In this document: one piece after another, positions 1-7,750 of the stretch
Position numbering within the stretch: the stretch's first letter is position 1
Layout: each line of letters starts with the position of its first letter
DNA from: CAZDDI01 sp964504195
GTDB lineage: Bacteria; Chloroflexota; Anaerolineae; B4-G1; SLSP01
Reading direction: 5' to 3'
NCBI GenBank assembly: GCA_964504195.1
Contig: CAZDDI010000053.1
Location: 1 to 31,338 of the forward strand
Length of the DNA stretch: 31,338 nt
Translations under genes and position numbers: made by a program
Notes under the pieces: generated by a model
Told to the model about the DNA's origin: nothing
What the model saw: only the letters and a program-made list of their open reading frames with translations
Databases searched by the model: none

Positions 1-199
1 TCTGGGACATAATGGGTGTAAACCCCTGGTACATTATCGCATGTAAACTGACAGGCGTATTGGTGGGTGCAGGCGGAGCTAAGGACTCTACAGGAATCTC
101 AGGGGGTGGGCTGGCCGGCGCTTGTTTTTTCGTACAGGCCCCACCCCCCCATACCACCAGAACCAATACCACAACACGGAGGCAGTATCTTTGTATCAT
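1..199 (-). CDS. Lipoprotein, N-terminal part only (runs off the window)
   Basis: The minus-strand frame opens with ATG at 199 and stays open through 66 codons to the window edge, so the C-terminus is missing. A GAGGGTGAA ribosome-binding stretch sits directly upstream. The protein begins MIQRYCLRVVVLVLVVWGGG followed by ACTKK: a short positive n-region, a hydrophobic core and a Cys in a GGAC context. This reads as a lipoprotein signal peptide, although the Gly at -3 is not the ideal lipobox residue. After the Cys comes a Pro/Ala-rich spacer and then the start of a possible folded part (SLHAIMYQGFTPIMSQ). Function is not recognised. It lies 207 bp downstream of the putative immunity gene on the same strand and could belong to the same toxin island. 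The start is well supported; the product class rests only on the signal peptide. Confidence 0.6.
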   Translation of the reverse strand, partial: MIQRYCLRVVVLVLVVWGGGACTKKQAPASPPPEIPVESLAPPAPTNTPVSLHAIMYQGFTPIMSQ

Positions 200-406
200 T
201 TCACCCTCACCACGTCTTACAATCTTGTCCAGTGAATCTGCATTCTAGCCAATCGAAGCGATCATACACACGTTCATCACTATAACCATCGAATTCCGCT
301 CTTTCCCTATGTGTACAGCTTGCATCTCTCCGCTTGTCCAGTGCGGGTTCAGATATCTATAAACTCTATTTGCAAAATAATCGTTGAAAGTGTCCATAAA
401 TCATTT
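200..406. other. AT-rich spacer, possibly degenerate coding sequence
   Basis: On the minus strand two overlapping frames are open here. One starts with ATG (MDTFNDYFANRVYRYL...) and stops after about 50 codons. The other lacks a start codon and ends GYSDERVYDRFDWLEC... just before the lipoprotein ATG. Both look protein-like, but neither has a good ribosome-binding site. This may be decayed gene remnants of the kind found downstream of RHS toxins. No promoter or terminator was identified. Confidence 0.25.
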
Positions 407-979
407 CTATTTGCCATTCATTGTATGCCACACTATAAAACTGATTTGGATACGACCTATATCTCTCAATTCTATTTCATAAGGAAGGATCTCATCAACT
501 CGTACTTGTGCTAAACGGCCTTGATTGGTTAACACACACATATATTCATTTTCTAAAGCTTCTGCGGCACCTTCGGTAAAGGAATTCAATAAAGATTGAC
601 ATCCCTCATAACCTGGTGTAACCTCTCCCACTCTTTTATTTACAGCTCCATTTATCGGGATCAATGCGTAAAACACGTCTGAGCCACCACCAAAGTCAAA
701 CTGAATATCACTGGTAACAGAATTTCCAATTTCTCCAGTATCCAGATCAAGATAGGCTGTTGAGGATTGTATTTCCCGTTCAATAACATTGAATGTGGCT
801 GACAAAATGAGTGTATCGCTTTGATACACAGTGTTTGACGTTAAAACACCTGTGCTAGGCGCTTGATAAGTGCTTATTATGTTCCTCAGATCATTATTGT
901 ATAGCACAAGTACAAAGGCCCCCAGGAAAATAAACCCTAATAGAACAACTAGACGCGACACACCGACTCGTTTCTTCAT
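407..979 (-). CDS. Membrane-anchored protein, candidate immunity protein to the RHS-lysozyme
   Basis: This 190-residue protein starts at the ATG at 979 because AGGAG lies seven bases upstream; the frame extends eight codons further without a ribosome-binding site. The N-terminus (MKKRVG...) has a positive tip and one hydrophobic helix at about residues 9-27, leaving a roughly 160-residue domain outside the membrane. That domain shows no motif I recognise and has two Cys, both in its C-terminal half. The gene begins 83 bp after the stop of the RHS-lysozyme gene, on the same strand, and shares the low GC of the toxin tip. In polymorphic toxin systems this slot normally holds the cognate immunity gene, and a surface-anchored protein is the right place to block a peptidoglycan hydrolase. 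The immunity role is inferred from position and topology only; an unrelated envelope protein remains possible. Confidence 0.5.
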   Translation of the reverse strand: MKKRVGVSRLVVLLGFIFLGAFVLVLYNNDLRNIISTYQAPSTGVLTSNTVYQSDTLILSATFNVIEREIQSSTAYLDLDTGEIGNSVTSDIQFDFGGGSDVFYALIPINGAVNKRVGEVTPGYEGCQSLLNSFTEGAAEALENEYMCVLTNQGRLAQVRVDEILPYEIELRDIGRIQISFIVWHTMNGK

Positions 980-1062
980 ATCAAAACTCCTGATTATATG
1001 CAACTAATGAAGGGAGCAGTTTTTAAGTTTTATAGCAAGAGTTCCCGCTTGTTCTGAACTTC

Positions 1063-2988
1063 TCAAGGAAAAATTACTGGTTCCTTTATATCGTATACTC
1101 CATATTGGAACATGTTACTTTCCTTACGTCGTCTTTCAGCTACAGCAATACCATCTCCCACATATTCACTTTCTAATGCTTTAGCTGCCGCAGCGTAATC
1201 ACCCTGATTAAGATGTAATAATGTGTTTGACCCCTGAAAGCGTCCTGAGCCTGCATTGAAAACAAAACTAGTTAAAGCATCATACTGGTATTGTGTTATG
1301 GATACTGTTACCAAAGAACGTACATATTGTTGACTTCTACCCACCAAATCGCTTCTAAATAATTCATAAGCGTTGTCTTCAGTGATGCCGCCAATGAATT
1401 CCTGTTCTGAAGCCCGCCCATCACATGCCCCCGTATGTACCAAGTGGCCAATTCCTACGGTACAGTTAGCCCTAGTTAAATCATTACTGTCATTGTACAA
1501 ATGCAGCACAACCCATTCTTCCCCCACAATGAAGTCAAATCCCGCTTGACTGAGATTCAGTTCAGATGGATTATACATTGGAATGGGCGTAGGGCTAGGA
1601 TCGGGCGTTGACGTGGGTGGATCAGGTGTGGGCGTCGGCGTTGGTGAGGGCGACGGTGTGGGTGATGGCGTGCCTGTGGGAATGCAGATAGTCGGCGTGG
1701 CTGTGCCAGTGCCATGCGGAGGCTCACACCCCACGAGCGTCCCCACGGCGAGCAGGGCCACACCCAGCAGCAACGCCCACTGCCGGCGCGATTTCCGTTT
1801 GCGCCCGCCTTGCACCACCGCTAACGGCAGCAGCGCCAGCCAGATCCCCAGCGCGGGATCGAAGTAGCGCCCGCCCTGGTAGAGGAGGCCCGTGCTCCAA
1901 TCGTACACGCCACCGCAGATCAAGTGGCTCACCGGGCCGTGGGGCCCTTCGAGCACCGTCCCGTCGGGATCGAACCGCCACGCGCTGACCACCTCGCCCG
2001 CGGCGTCGGGCAGGTAGAAGAGCCAGGCATCGGCGCGCTGCTCACCCAGACACTCGTGGCCGTAGAGATAGGCGACGGTCTCGGTCAGGGTAGTTTCGGC
2101 GAGGATGCGCCCGCCGGCGGCATAGTCCAGAGCGTAGGTGGTGGTACCATAGCCGGCTACATCCACGGCAATTCGGTCGCCTAAGCCATTATAGACGAAT
2201 TCCGTGGTTTGGGTAAACACGCGCGCACGGATCATCTGCCCGGCGGCATCGTAGGTGAATTCGCGCACGGGATAGCCTTGCGTCCATTCAATCAGCAATT
2301 GGCCCCGGGCGGACCAGTCGTAGGTGTAGGCGTGCCCATCGCTGCGCTGGCGGGCTGTGAGACGGTTGGCGGCGTCGTAAGTGTGGGTGGTGACGAGGGT
2401 CCCGCTCAGGGACGTGGTGCTGGTCATCACCGTGCGGTTGCCCACCGCATCATACGCATAGGCGAAGGTCTCGTCAGTGGAGTACACGGCGGCGGTGAGG
2501 CGTTGGAGGGCGTCGTAGGTGTAGGTGAAGGCACGGCTGTGGAGCACTGGCGCGGTCACGGTAATGGCGTGGGCCAGGCTTTCGCTCTCCCCACTACCGC
2601 TAGCGCTTGCGGTCAGCGTCACGGTGTAGACGCCGGGGGTGGTGTAGGTGTGCTGGGTATGTTGTTGGCCTAGGGTAGCAGTCCCATCACCGAAACTCCA
2701 GCCCCAGAGGCTCGCTTTCCCCAACGGAGAGGTGGTATCGGTGAAGACGACGGTGAGAGGGGCAGGGCCGGTGGCGGGCGCGGCGCGGAAGCCGGCGTCC
2801 AACGGGCGGAAGAAGCGCGCTTCGATGTGCTTTCCCTCCCGCGACCAGACCACCAGTTGCAGACCGCTCGCGGCTGCCGGCGCGCTGCTCACGGCGAGCG
2901 TGTCCCCGGCGGCCAGCGGCGGCGGGAGGGGGCAAGGGGGTGGGGCAAAATTCTCAATTTGTAAATTTTTAAGAAGTGATTCTTGCAA
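1063..2988 (-). CDS. RHS/PKD protein with C-terminal GH24 lysozyme domain (putative polymorphic toxin)
   Basis: Domains in order (641 residues): a short Pro-rich start; a PKD domain at about 77-145 (WSFGDG, then HTYTTPGVYTVTLTA); YD/RHS repeats at about 150-340 (TYDALQRL, YDAVGNRT, TYDAANRL); the end of an RHS core (GGRYFDPALGIWLALLPL, to about 390); an internal signal-like segment KRKSRR-WALLLGVALLAVG-TLVGC ending at Cys421; a Pro/Thr/Ser-rich linker to about 470; and a T4-type lysozyme domain at about 480-630. In that domain Glu491, Asp500 and Thr510 (TVGIGHLVH) align with the T4 lysozyme triad, so it should cut peptidoglycan. The 5' end is doubtful. The only usable start is a TTG lying inside a 101-bp repeat also found at 31236, and full RHS proteins are far longer, so this may be a truncated cassette. 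GC falls sharply between the linker and the lysozyme part. The downstream membrane protein is the candidate immunity partner. Confidence 0.75.
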   Translation of the reverse strand: MQESLLKNLQIENFAPPPCPLPPPLAAGDTLAVSSAPAAASGLQLVVWSREGKHIEARFFRPLDAGFRAAPATGPAPLTVVFTDTTSPLGKASLWGWSFGDGTATLGQQHTQHTYTTPGVYTVTLTASASGSGESESLAHAITVTAPVLHSRAFTYTYDALQRLTAAVYSTDETFAYAYDAVGNRTVMTSTTSLSGTLVTTHTYDAANRLTARQRSDGHAYTYDWSARGQLLIEWTQGYPVREFTYDAAGQMIRARVFTQTTEFVYNGLGDRIAVDVAGYGTTTYALDYAAGGRILAETTLTETVAYLYGHECLGEQRADAWLFYLPDAAGEVVSAWRFDPDGTVLEGPHGPVSHLICGGVYDWSTGLLYQGGRYFDPALGIWLALLPLAVVQGGRKRKSRRQWALLLGVALLAVGTLVGCEPPHGTGTATPTICIPTGTPSPTPSPSPTPTPTPDPPTSTPDPSPTPIPMYNPSELNLSQAGFDFIVGEEWVVLHLYNDSNDLTRANCTVGIGHLVHTGACDGRASEQEFIGGITEDNAYELFRSDLVGRSQQYVRSLVTVSITQYQYDALTSFVFNAGSGRFQGSNTLLHLNQGDYAAAAKALESEYVGDGIAVAERRRKESNMFQYGVYDIKEPVIFP

Positions 2989-3024
2989 ATTGTTTTATTT
3001 CCGGTTTATTTTCTTAATTTTCAT
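2924..3024 (-). repeat. 101-bp repeat, copy A (inverted relative to 31236-31336)
   Basis: Read on the minus strand, this segment matches plus-strand 31236-31336 with four mismatches. It starts ATGAAAATTAAGAAAAT, is AT-rich in the middle, and ends in a C-rich tract (CCCCACCCCCTTGCCCCC). Beyond the tract the two copies diverge, and internal to the ATGA they also diverge. Copy A covers the proposed TTG start of the RHS gene; in copy B that codon is TCG, which weakens the TTG as a true start. Confidence 0.9.
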
Positions 3025-3213
3025 AAGGCGAAGGTTTTAGACCTGACGTTTGGAAAATAAATTTCAGGCTGGCGCAGTGTAGATATTGAATGCCTAACTT
3101 TGGCACGCACCCTAGTAATAAGCGCATTTTGACTTTTGCCGCAAGCGAACGTACAATAGTTGTGGCAGCAAAAAACTCTCATTAAGAAGACGAGGGGAAC
3201 GATACTTCTGGTG

Positions 3214-3242
3214 TTTACAATACCTTGATCTGATTGTATAGT
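3214..3242 (+). promoter_or_regulatory. Sigma-70-type promoter of the SPFH gene
   Basis: TTTACA (-35, 5 of 6) at 3214-3219, a 17-base spacer, and TATAGT (-10, 5 of 6) at 3237-3242. It implies a leader of about 115 nt before the ATG at 3364; the leader contains a small GCCACAA/TTGTGGC inverted repeat. Confidence 0.65.
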
Positions 3243-3363
3243 ATTAACTCAGTTTGGGGATCGGATTTGTCGCCACAAGAGTAGCAACGCACACTGTTGT
3301 GGCTTGAAATTTTGGCTCAATCAGGAGATTGGCTACAACTAACACGATTTGGGGAGGATAATT

Positions 3364-5559
3364 ATGAATAAGAGACCGGGGCAGGTGCCGCCTCAAGAAA
3401 TGACCGAACAGGCGGGGCAGCAGATTAATCGGGTGGAGATGGTAACCGGGCAAACGCTCGGCGAGGCGAATACCACGCTGGAGATGTTGCGCACCCAGGC
3501 CGATCGCGCGCGCGGGTTGATGGCGCTCTTCGGCTTTGGGCGGCGCATTCTTGTCCCACCCGATGAAATCCATGTGGTGGTAGGTGATGGACGGCATGCT
3601 TTCTTCCCTTCTCGCAAGAGTCGAGTTTTTGGACAGACGATTGATCGCCCCTCAACCTATTGGTTGACCCGTCTGACGCAGGTGATCAAGCTCAAGACCA
3701 TTAGCTTCACGGTGACGATTCGCGGAGAGGCCGGGCAGGGCGTGCCGGCGCTCGATAGCAGCAAGGTCAGCTTCCAAATTTGGGCGCACGCAGTGGCGAA
3801 ACTCAACCCGGAAAAGGCTGAGATCGCTGCACAGCGCGTTGGTCTGGATGCTACGAGCTTGATCAACACGATCACTGAGGTGGGAACAGCGGAGCTGGTT
3901 GCGGCAGCGGCGACCATGACGCTGGAAGAGATCATCGCTAACCGGCAGCAATTGGCAGCAATAGCTTTTCCGCAAGTCAACCAGATTCTCTCAGAGCTAG
4001 GCTATGACTTGGCCTTGCTTACGATCACCAATTTGGATGGCATGGCCTATCGCAAGTTGGTGGAGCAGGCCGAGGCGCGCATCTCCAAAGAGACGAGCAT
4101 TGTCACCAATCGCGAGCAAGTGGCAGAGCTTCAGGATCGGCAGGGACGGGCGCAGCGCGAGGCCGAAATTCGGGCGATGACGGAAAAGAAACTCGCCGCC
4201 GAGCGGCTGGAGGCCGAGCGCGAAGTTGAAATGGCAACGTTGGGCCAGCAAGAGTCGCTGGCGGTGCGACGCCATGAGGTAGAGCTGCTCAAGATTGATC
4301 GTGATAAGAACGCTGCACACGCCAGCCACGATGCGGATCTGGCTAAAGTGCAATTAACGCGCCAATTGAATGAGGCTGAGGTCGAGAAAGAGGCGCAGTT
4401 GGCGCGGTTGCGCGAGGAACGTGCGGCAGAGCTGCGCGCTGTGCAACAGCAGCGCACAGCCGAGATCCGGTTGGCCGAGACTGAAGCTGATGCCCGCCGT
4501 TTGGCGGCTGAGCAAGCGCGCAAGATCGAGCGTGATGCTGAGCGCACGCTGGCAGAGGCCAAGCGACTCGAACAGGAAGAGTTGGCCGCTGCGGAACGTC
4601 TCAAGGATGTGACGGTAGTGCAAGCGGACGCTGAAGCGCACGCGATGCGGATCAAGGTTGACGCAGAAACAAAGGCGGAGCTGGTGCACGCGGAGGCGGA
4701 CACCAAGGCGGAGCTCATCCGAGCGGAGGCGGAGGCCAACGCCACGGAGAAGCGCGCGCAGGCTGCGAAGATTCGTGCTGAGGCCACACGCGCTGAGGCC
4801 GCGGCCCCCGGTCTGGCCGAAGCAGAAGTCGCCGAGAAGCAGGTGGCGGTCATGCGCGCCGAGGGTCTGGCGCAGGCAGAGATTGCCGAAGCGCAGGCCA
4901 AGGCCGAAGCAGACCGCTTGCAACGCATCAAGGAAGTGGAGATCGAGGCGCAGCGCGAGTTGATGAGCCTCTATGATCAAGCGCCGGTGCTGGTGGAGCT
5001 GGAGCGGCTACGGATGCAGATGGAGCATGAGGAACGGCTCACGCAATTGCAGCTGGAGTCCTCGCTGAAAGCGTTTGAGGCCATCGCGCCAGGTATCAAG
5101 GTTCACATTTACGGCAGCGGGGGGCAGATGTCGCAAATTATTACGGATTTGCTCTCGCTTTCGCGGGGCGTCTATGTGTTGGGCGAGGAAGTCCCGGCGG
5201 TCGGACGGCTGCTGGAAGCCCGCCCGACGGGTGCAGAAGTGCGTTGGGGTACACATTTGTTGCCGTTCATGCCTTATGTGCGCCAGGTACTCGACGGGAT
5301 CAATCCCCGGCTGTTCGCCAGCCTCAAGGTTGCCGATGTGGTGGAACGGTTAGGGCCGGTAGTCGCCGGGCACGAGGATCTGGCGACGGCGTTGGAGTCA
5401 CTACGCAACGATGGTAATTTCCGCGTGGTAGGCGATTTACCCATCGCGCCATTGCTGAAATTGTTTGGTATAGACCTGAGCGCGGCGCGGACTGCTGCAC
5501 CGTCTACGGTAGCTGGAAGCACAGTGGAGCTGCAGCCTGAGTCGGAGATTCTGCATTAA
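3364..5559 (+). CDS. Flotillin-like SPFH/band-7 domain protein with long coiled coil
   Basis: 731 residues from the ATG at 3364, which follows a strong GGGGAGGA site. The first ~45 residues are polar with no hydrophobic segment. An SPFH-like beta-rich domain spans about 45-215 (ILVPPDEIHVVVGDG; KTISFTVTIRGEAGQG). A very long Ala/Glu/Arg heptad-rich helix spans about 220-560 (repeated AEAxAxAxR, EAEA patterns), and a globular tail of about 150 residues follows (KVHIYGSGGQM, as at flotillin C-termini). Flotillins organise membrane microdomains, but bacterial FloT/FloA carry an N-terminal membrane hairpin that is absent here. The protein is also 200-300 residues longer than usual, so it may be cytosolic or attach through a partner. 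It is a single-gene unit with its own promoter and a downstream terminator hairpin. The family call is firm; the cellular role is unknown. Confidence 0.75.
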   Translation: MNKRPGQVPPQEMTEQAGQQINRVEMVTGQTLGEANTTLEMLRTQADRARGLMALFGFGRRILVPPDEIHVVVGDGRHAFFPSRKSRVFGQTIDRPSTYWLTRLTQVIKLKTISFTVTIRGEAGQGVPALDSSKVSFQIWAHAVAKLNPEKAEIAAQRVGLDATSLINTITEVGTAELVAAAATMTLEEIIANRQQLAAIAFPQVNQILSELGYDLALLTITNLDGMAYRKLVEQAEARISKETSIVTNREQVAELQDRQGRAQREAEIRAMTEKKLAAERLEAEREVEMATLGQQESLAVRRHEVELLKIDRDKNAAHASHDADLAKVQLTRQLNEAEVEKEAQLARLREERAAELRAVQQQRTAEIRLAETEADARRLAAEQARKIERDAERTLAEAKRLEQEELAAAERLKDVTVVQADAEAHAMRIKVDAETKAELVHAEADTKAELIRAEAEANATEKRAQAAKIRAEATRAEAAAPGLAEAEVAEKQVAVMRAEGLAQAEIAEAQAKAEADRLQRIKEVEIEAQRELMSLYDQAPVLVELERLRMQMEHEERLTQLQLESSLKAFEAIAPGIKVHIYGSGGQMSQIITDLLSLSRGVYVLGEEVPAVGRLLEARPTGAEVRWGTHLLPFMPYVRQVLDGINPRLFASLKVADVVERLGPVVAGHEDLATALESLRNDGNFRVVGDLPIAPLLKLFGIDLSAARTAAPSTVAGSTVELQPESEILH

Positions 5560-5624
5560 TAATAAGGCCAATACCGTTCAGTTAAGCATGGCAGCAGCCG
5601 GATTTTGCGGTTAAAACCGCTGCA

Positions 5625-5675
5625 AAGAGGTGTTTTTGGGTGATGGGCACAGCCCCCACTCCAAAAACACCTCTT
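5625..5675. terminator. Bidirectional terminator hairpin
   Basis: A perfect 15-bp stem (AAGAGGTGTTTTTGG / CCAAAAACACCTCTT) with a 21-nt loop that can pair further (GGGC-ACA-GCCC). It lies between the convergent SPFH and amidase genes and can serve both. Confidence 0.75.
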
Positions 5676-5763
5676 ATTTGGATTCCCGCTGTTCTTATAG
5701 TGAAACCTCTGCTTACGTCTGATTGTAGTGGAGCGCGGGGACTCTCGCGCCCCACTGAGCCTC

Positions 5764-7452
5764 TCACAAAATCTTATAATACACTTGCGGCGTATGGCGC
5801 TCTACCAGGCCTTCCGCGGCCAAAGCCAGCCGCAGTAACGTCACTTCATCCCAAGGACGCGCAATGGCTTGTAGTCCCACAGGCAGACCTTGGGGGGTGT
5901 AGCCGGCGGGGAAGGCGATAGCCGGCAAGCCGGTGAGGTTCGCGGGGGTGGCGAAGCGCATGATCTCGGTCAGAATGGTAAGGTCAGAATCGCCGTAGGG
6001 CAAGGCCCTTGGCGGAATGACCGGGGCAACCAGACCCGTAGTCGGCATGACAAGTACATCCACTGTCTCAAAGACGCGCAGGAAATGGGCGATCAGGCGC
6101 GTGCGTACTCGCTGCGCTTTGACATAATCCAACAGGGTGAATGCGCGCGCGAGGGTCAGGTTGAGCCGCACATCAAGTCCATGCTCTGTGTGATGTTCTG
6201 CGTGATAGGCGTCCATAGCTTGCGCCATTTCACCGGCAATCGTGATGACGTGCGCTACGCGCCCCGCTTCCAAATCGGGGATAACCACCTCGTGGAGATG
6301 TGCCCCTACCTCCACAAACTTATGGAGCAGTGTCTCACATATAGTCACGACCTCCGTGCTGGCGTGTCGGAACCACGGCCAGAACACACCTATACGCAAA
6401 CCTTGGATGTTTGTGTTGTTCCAACCTTTCAGCGTGGGCTGGGGCTGATGCAATGAGGTTGTGTCCTGCGGATCAGAGCCGGACATGGCTGCGTAGCCCA
6501 GCGCAACGTCCGCTACATTAGCTGCGAGTGGGCCGATGTGCGCGATGCTCCAATCCAAGGGGGCTGCGCCGAACTCACTGATGCGCCCGTAAGTGGGTTT
6601 CAGTCCCACGATGCCACAAAACGCCGCCGGGATACGGATCGAGCCGCCCCCATCTGCGCCAACGGCGAGGGGACATAGTCCCGCCGCCACCGCCGCCGCT
6701 GAGCCGCTGGAACTGCCGCCCGTGTAATGCGCCGGGTGATAGGGATTGCGCGGTGTGCCGTGATGCGGATTCAGCCCCGTCACGCCGATGCCGATCTCGT
6801 GCATATTGGTCTTGCCGAGCAGCAGTGCCCCCGCAGCGCGTAGACGTGCTACTACTGTCGCGTCCTGGGTTACAGGCAATTGACCCAAAAACGCCGTCCC
6901 CACGGTGGTGGGATAAGGCGTCATGTCTATTTCGTCTTTGACGGCCACCGGCACGCCATCAAGCGGGCCGAGAGTGCGGCCTTCTTGATAGCGCTGAGCT
7001 GACGCTTGCGCCAGCCGCAATAGGTCTTCCGGTATCACCTTGATGAATGCCCGTAATGGCGGTTGGTGCGTATCGCTGGCTTCGATTGCCGCTAACAGCT
7101 TCTGCGCTACATCCTCTGGGGACGTGTTACCGTGGCGGTAGGCCGCTACATAGTCCCCAGCGCCGGCGAATCGGAATCCAGGCCCGCTGCCGACAGTTAA
7201 GGGCCATTCGGCTTCGGGAACAGACGCGGCAGCAAAGACCGACGCATCGTTCGTGAAATGGAGCGGTGTGTAGGTGGGCGTTTCTTCGAAGTGTCTGCGG
7301 CGCAAGGGGGTGACGCCCGCGCTCTGTAACAGATTGGGTAACAGAATACCACCAAGTGGCCCTTCCAAGATGGCAATCAGGGCTTTAAGGGCCGCGCCAG
7401 CAAGATACGGCAGTTGAACAGATTCCAGGTCATAAGTAGTATCAGGGTTCAT
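5764..7452 (-). CDS. Amidase-signature hydrolase, FAAH-like
   Basis: 562 residues; ATG at 7452 preceded by GAGGTAATT. The amidase-signature fold starts at about residue 150. Its Ser-cisSer-Lys triad is visible: Lys172 in VPVAVKDE, cis-Ser247 in YTGGSSSGSAAAV, and nucleophile Ser271 in GADGGGSIRIPA. The surrounding text (KTNMHEIGIGVTGLNPHHGT, RNPYHPAHYTGG) resembles plant fatty acid amide hydrolases more than GatA. The 110-150 residue N-terminal extension fits that group too, and there are no GatB/GatC neighbours. Predicted reaction: hydrolysis of a small or lipid amide; the substrate cannot be read from sequence. No signal peptide, so cytosolic. It is transcribed alone, with a TATAAT at 7467-7472 just upstream, and ends before the 5625 hairpin. 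Confidence 0.88.
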   Translation of the reverse strand: MNPDTTYDLESVQLPYLAGAALKALIAILEGPLGGILLPNLLQSAGVTPLRRRHFEETPTYTPLHFTNDASVFAAASVPEAEWPLTVGSGPGFRFAGAGDYVAAYRHGNTSPEDVAQKLLAAIEASDTHQPPLRAFIKVIPEDLLRLAQASAQRYQEGRTLGPLDGVPVAVKDEIDMTPYPTTVGTAFLGQLPVTQDATVVARLRAAGALLLGKTNMHEIGIGVTGLNPHHGTPRNPYHPAHYTGGSSSGSAAAVAAGLCPLAVGADGGGSIRIPAAFCGIVGLKPTYGRISEFGAAPLDWSIAHIGPLAANVADVALGYAAMSGSDPQDTTSLHQPQPTLKGWNNTNIQGLRIGVFWPWFRHASTEVVTICETLLHKFVEVGAHLHEVVIPDLEAGRVAHVITIAGEMAQAMDAYHAEHHTEHGLDVRLNLTLARAFTLLDYVKAQRVRTRLIAHFLRVFETVDVLVMPTTGLVAPVIPPRALPYGDSDLTILTEIMRFATPANLTGLPAIAFPAGYTPQGLPVGLQAIARPWDEVTLLRLALAAEGLVERHTPQVYYKIL

Positions 7453-7466
7453 AATTACCTCACAGG

Positions 7467-7472
7467 ATTATA
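7467..7472 (-). promoter_or_regulatory. Possible -10 element of the amidase gene
   Basis: A perfect TATAAT on the minus strand ends 14 bases before the ATG at 7452. The best -35 candidate, TTGGCG, is at a long 19-base spacing, so only the -10 is convincing. The implied leader would be very short. Confidence 0.35.
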
Positions 7473-7495
7473 AACTGTTATTTCGCAATCGCGCC

Positions 7496-7560
7496 AAAGT
7501 CGCCCTGTCCAAGCCAGCAATAGGCGGGTTTTGAGCATTCTACAGGGTTAGTTTTGCGGT
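7496..7560 (+). repeat. 65-bp direct repeat, copy 1
   Basis: Starts AAAGTCGCCCTGTCCAAGCC and ends GGGTTAGTTTTGCGGT. It matches 7751-7815 with five mismatches. The two copies bracket the 23-bp tandem array. Confidence 0.9.
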
Positions 7561-7609
7561 ACGGCCTTGGACGAGCGCAGAGGCCTTCGACAGGCTCAGG
7601 CACCGGAAG

Positions 7610-7701
7610 CAGCCCGGTGGCTGAGCCTGCCGCAGCCCGGTGGCTGAGCCTGCCGCAGCCCGGTGGCTGAGCCTGCCGCAGCCCGGTGGCTGAGCCTGCC
7701 G
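7610..7701 (+). repeat. Four tandem copies of a 23-bp unit in a palindromic element
   Basis: Four perfect head-to-tail units starting CAGCCCGGTGGCTGAGCC (7610, 7633, 7656, 7679) with no spacers. The array is capped on the left by the inverted form (CTTCGACAGGCTCAGG) and on the right by TGAGCCTGCCGAAG, so 7581-7709 as a whole is an imperfect palindrome. The core (GACAGGCTCAG...CCGG) resembles the elements at 25845 and 31068, suggesting one REP-like family. Confidence 0.9.
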
Positions 7702-7750
7702 AAGCCTCTCCCAGTTACCCTACGGCATGGCCTTGGACGGCCATCGCACA

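Noticed and set aside
1724..1800. Separate lysozyme gene starting at an internal GTG near the signal-like segment
   Set aside because: The frame is continuous with the RHS core and no ribosome-binding site precedes the GTG codons, so a single fused gene is more likely.
1583..2673. Plus-strand Gly/Val-rich frames opposite the RHS gene
   Set aside because: Antisense reading of the Pro/Thr linker and YD repeats; no ribosome-binding sites.
4131..4980. Long minus-strand frames (Ser/Ala/Arg-rich and Leu/Arg-rich)
   Set aside because: They are antisense shadows of the Ala/Glu/Arg-rich coiled coil of the SPFH protein.
7610..7701. Possible CRISPR array
   Set aside because: The 23-bp units are directly adjacent with no spacers, and no cas gene is present; it is a simple tandem repeat.
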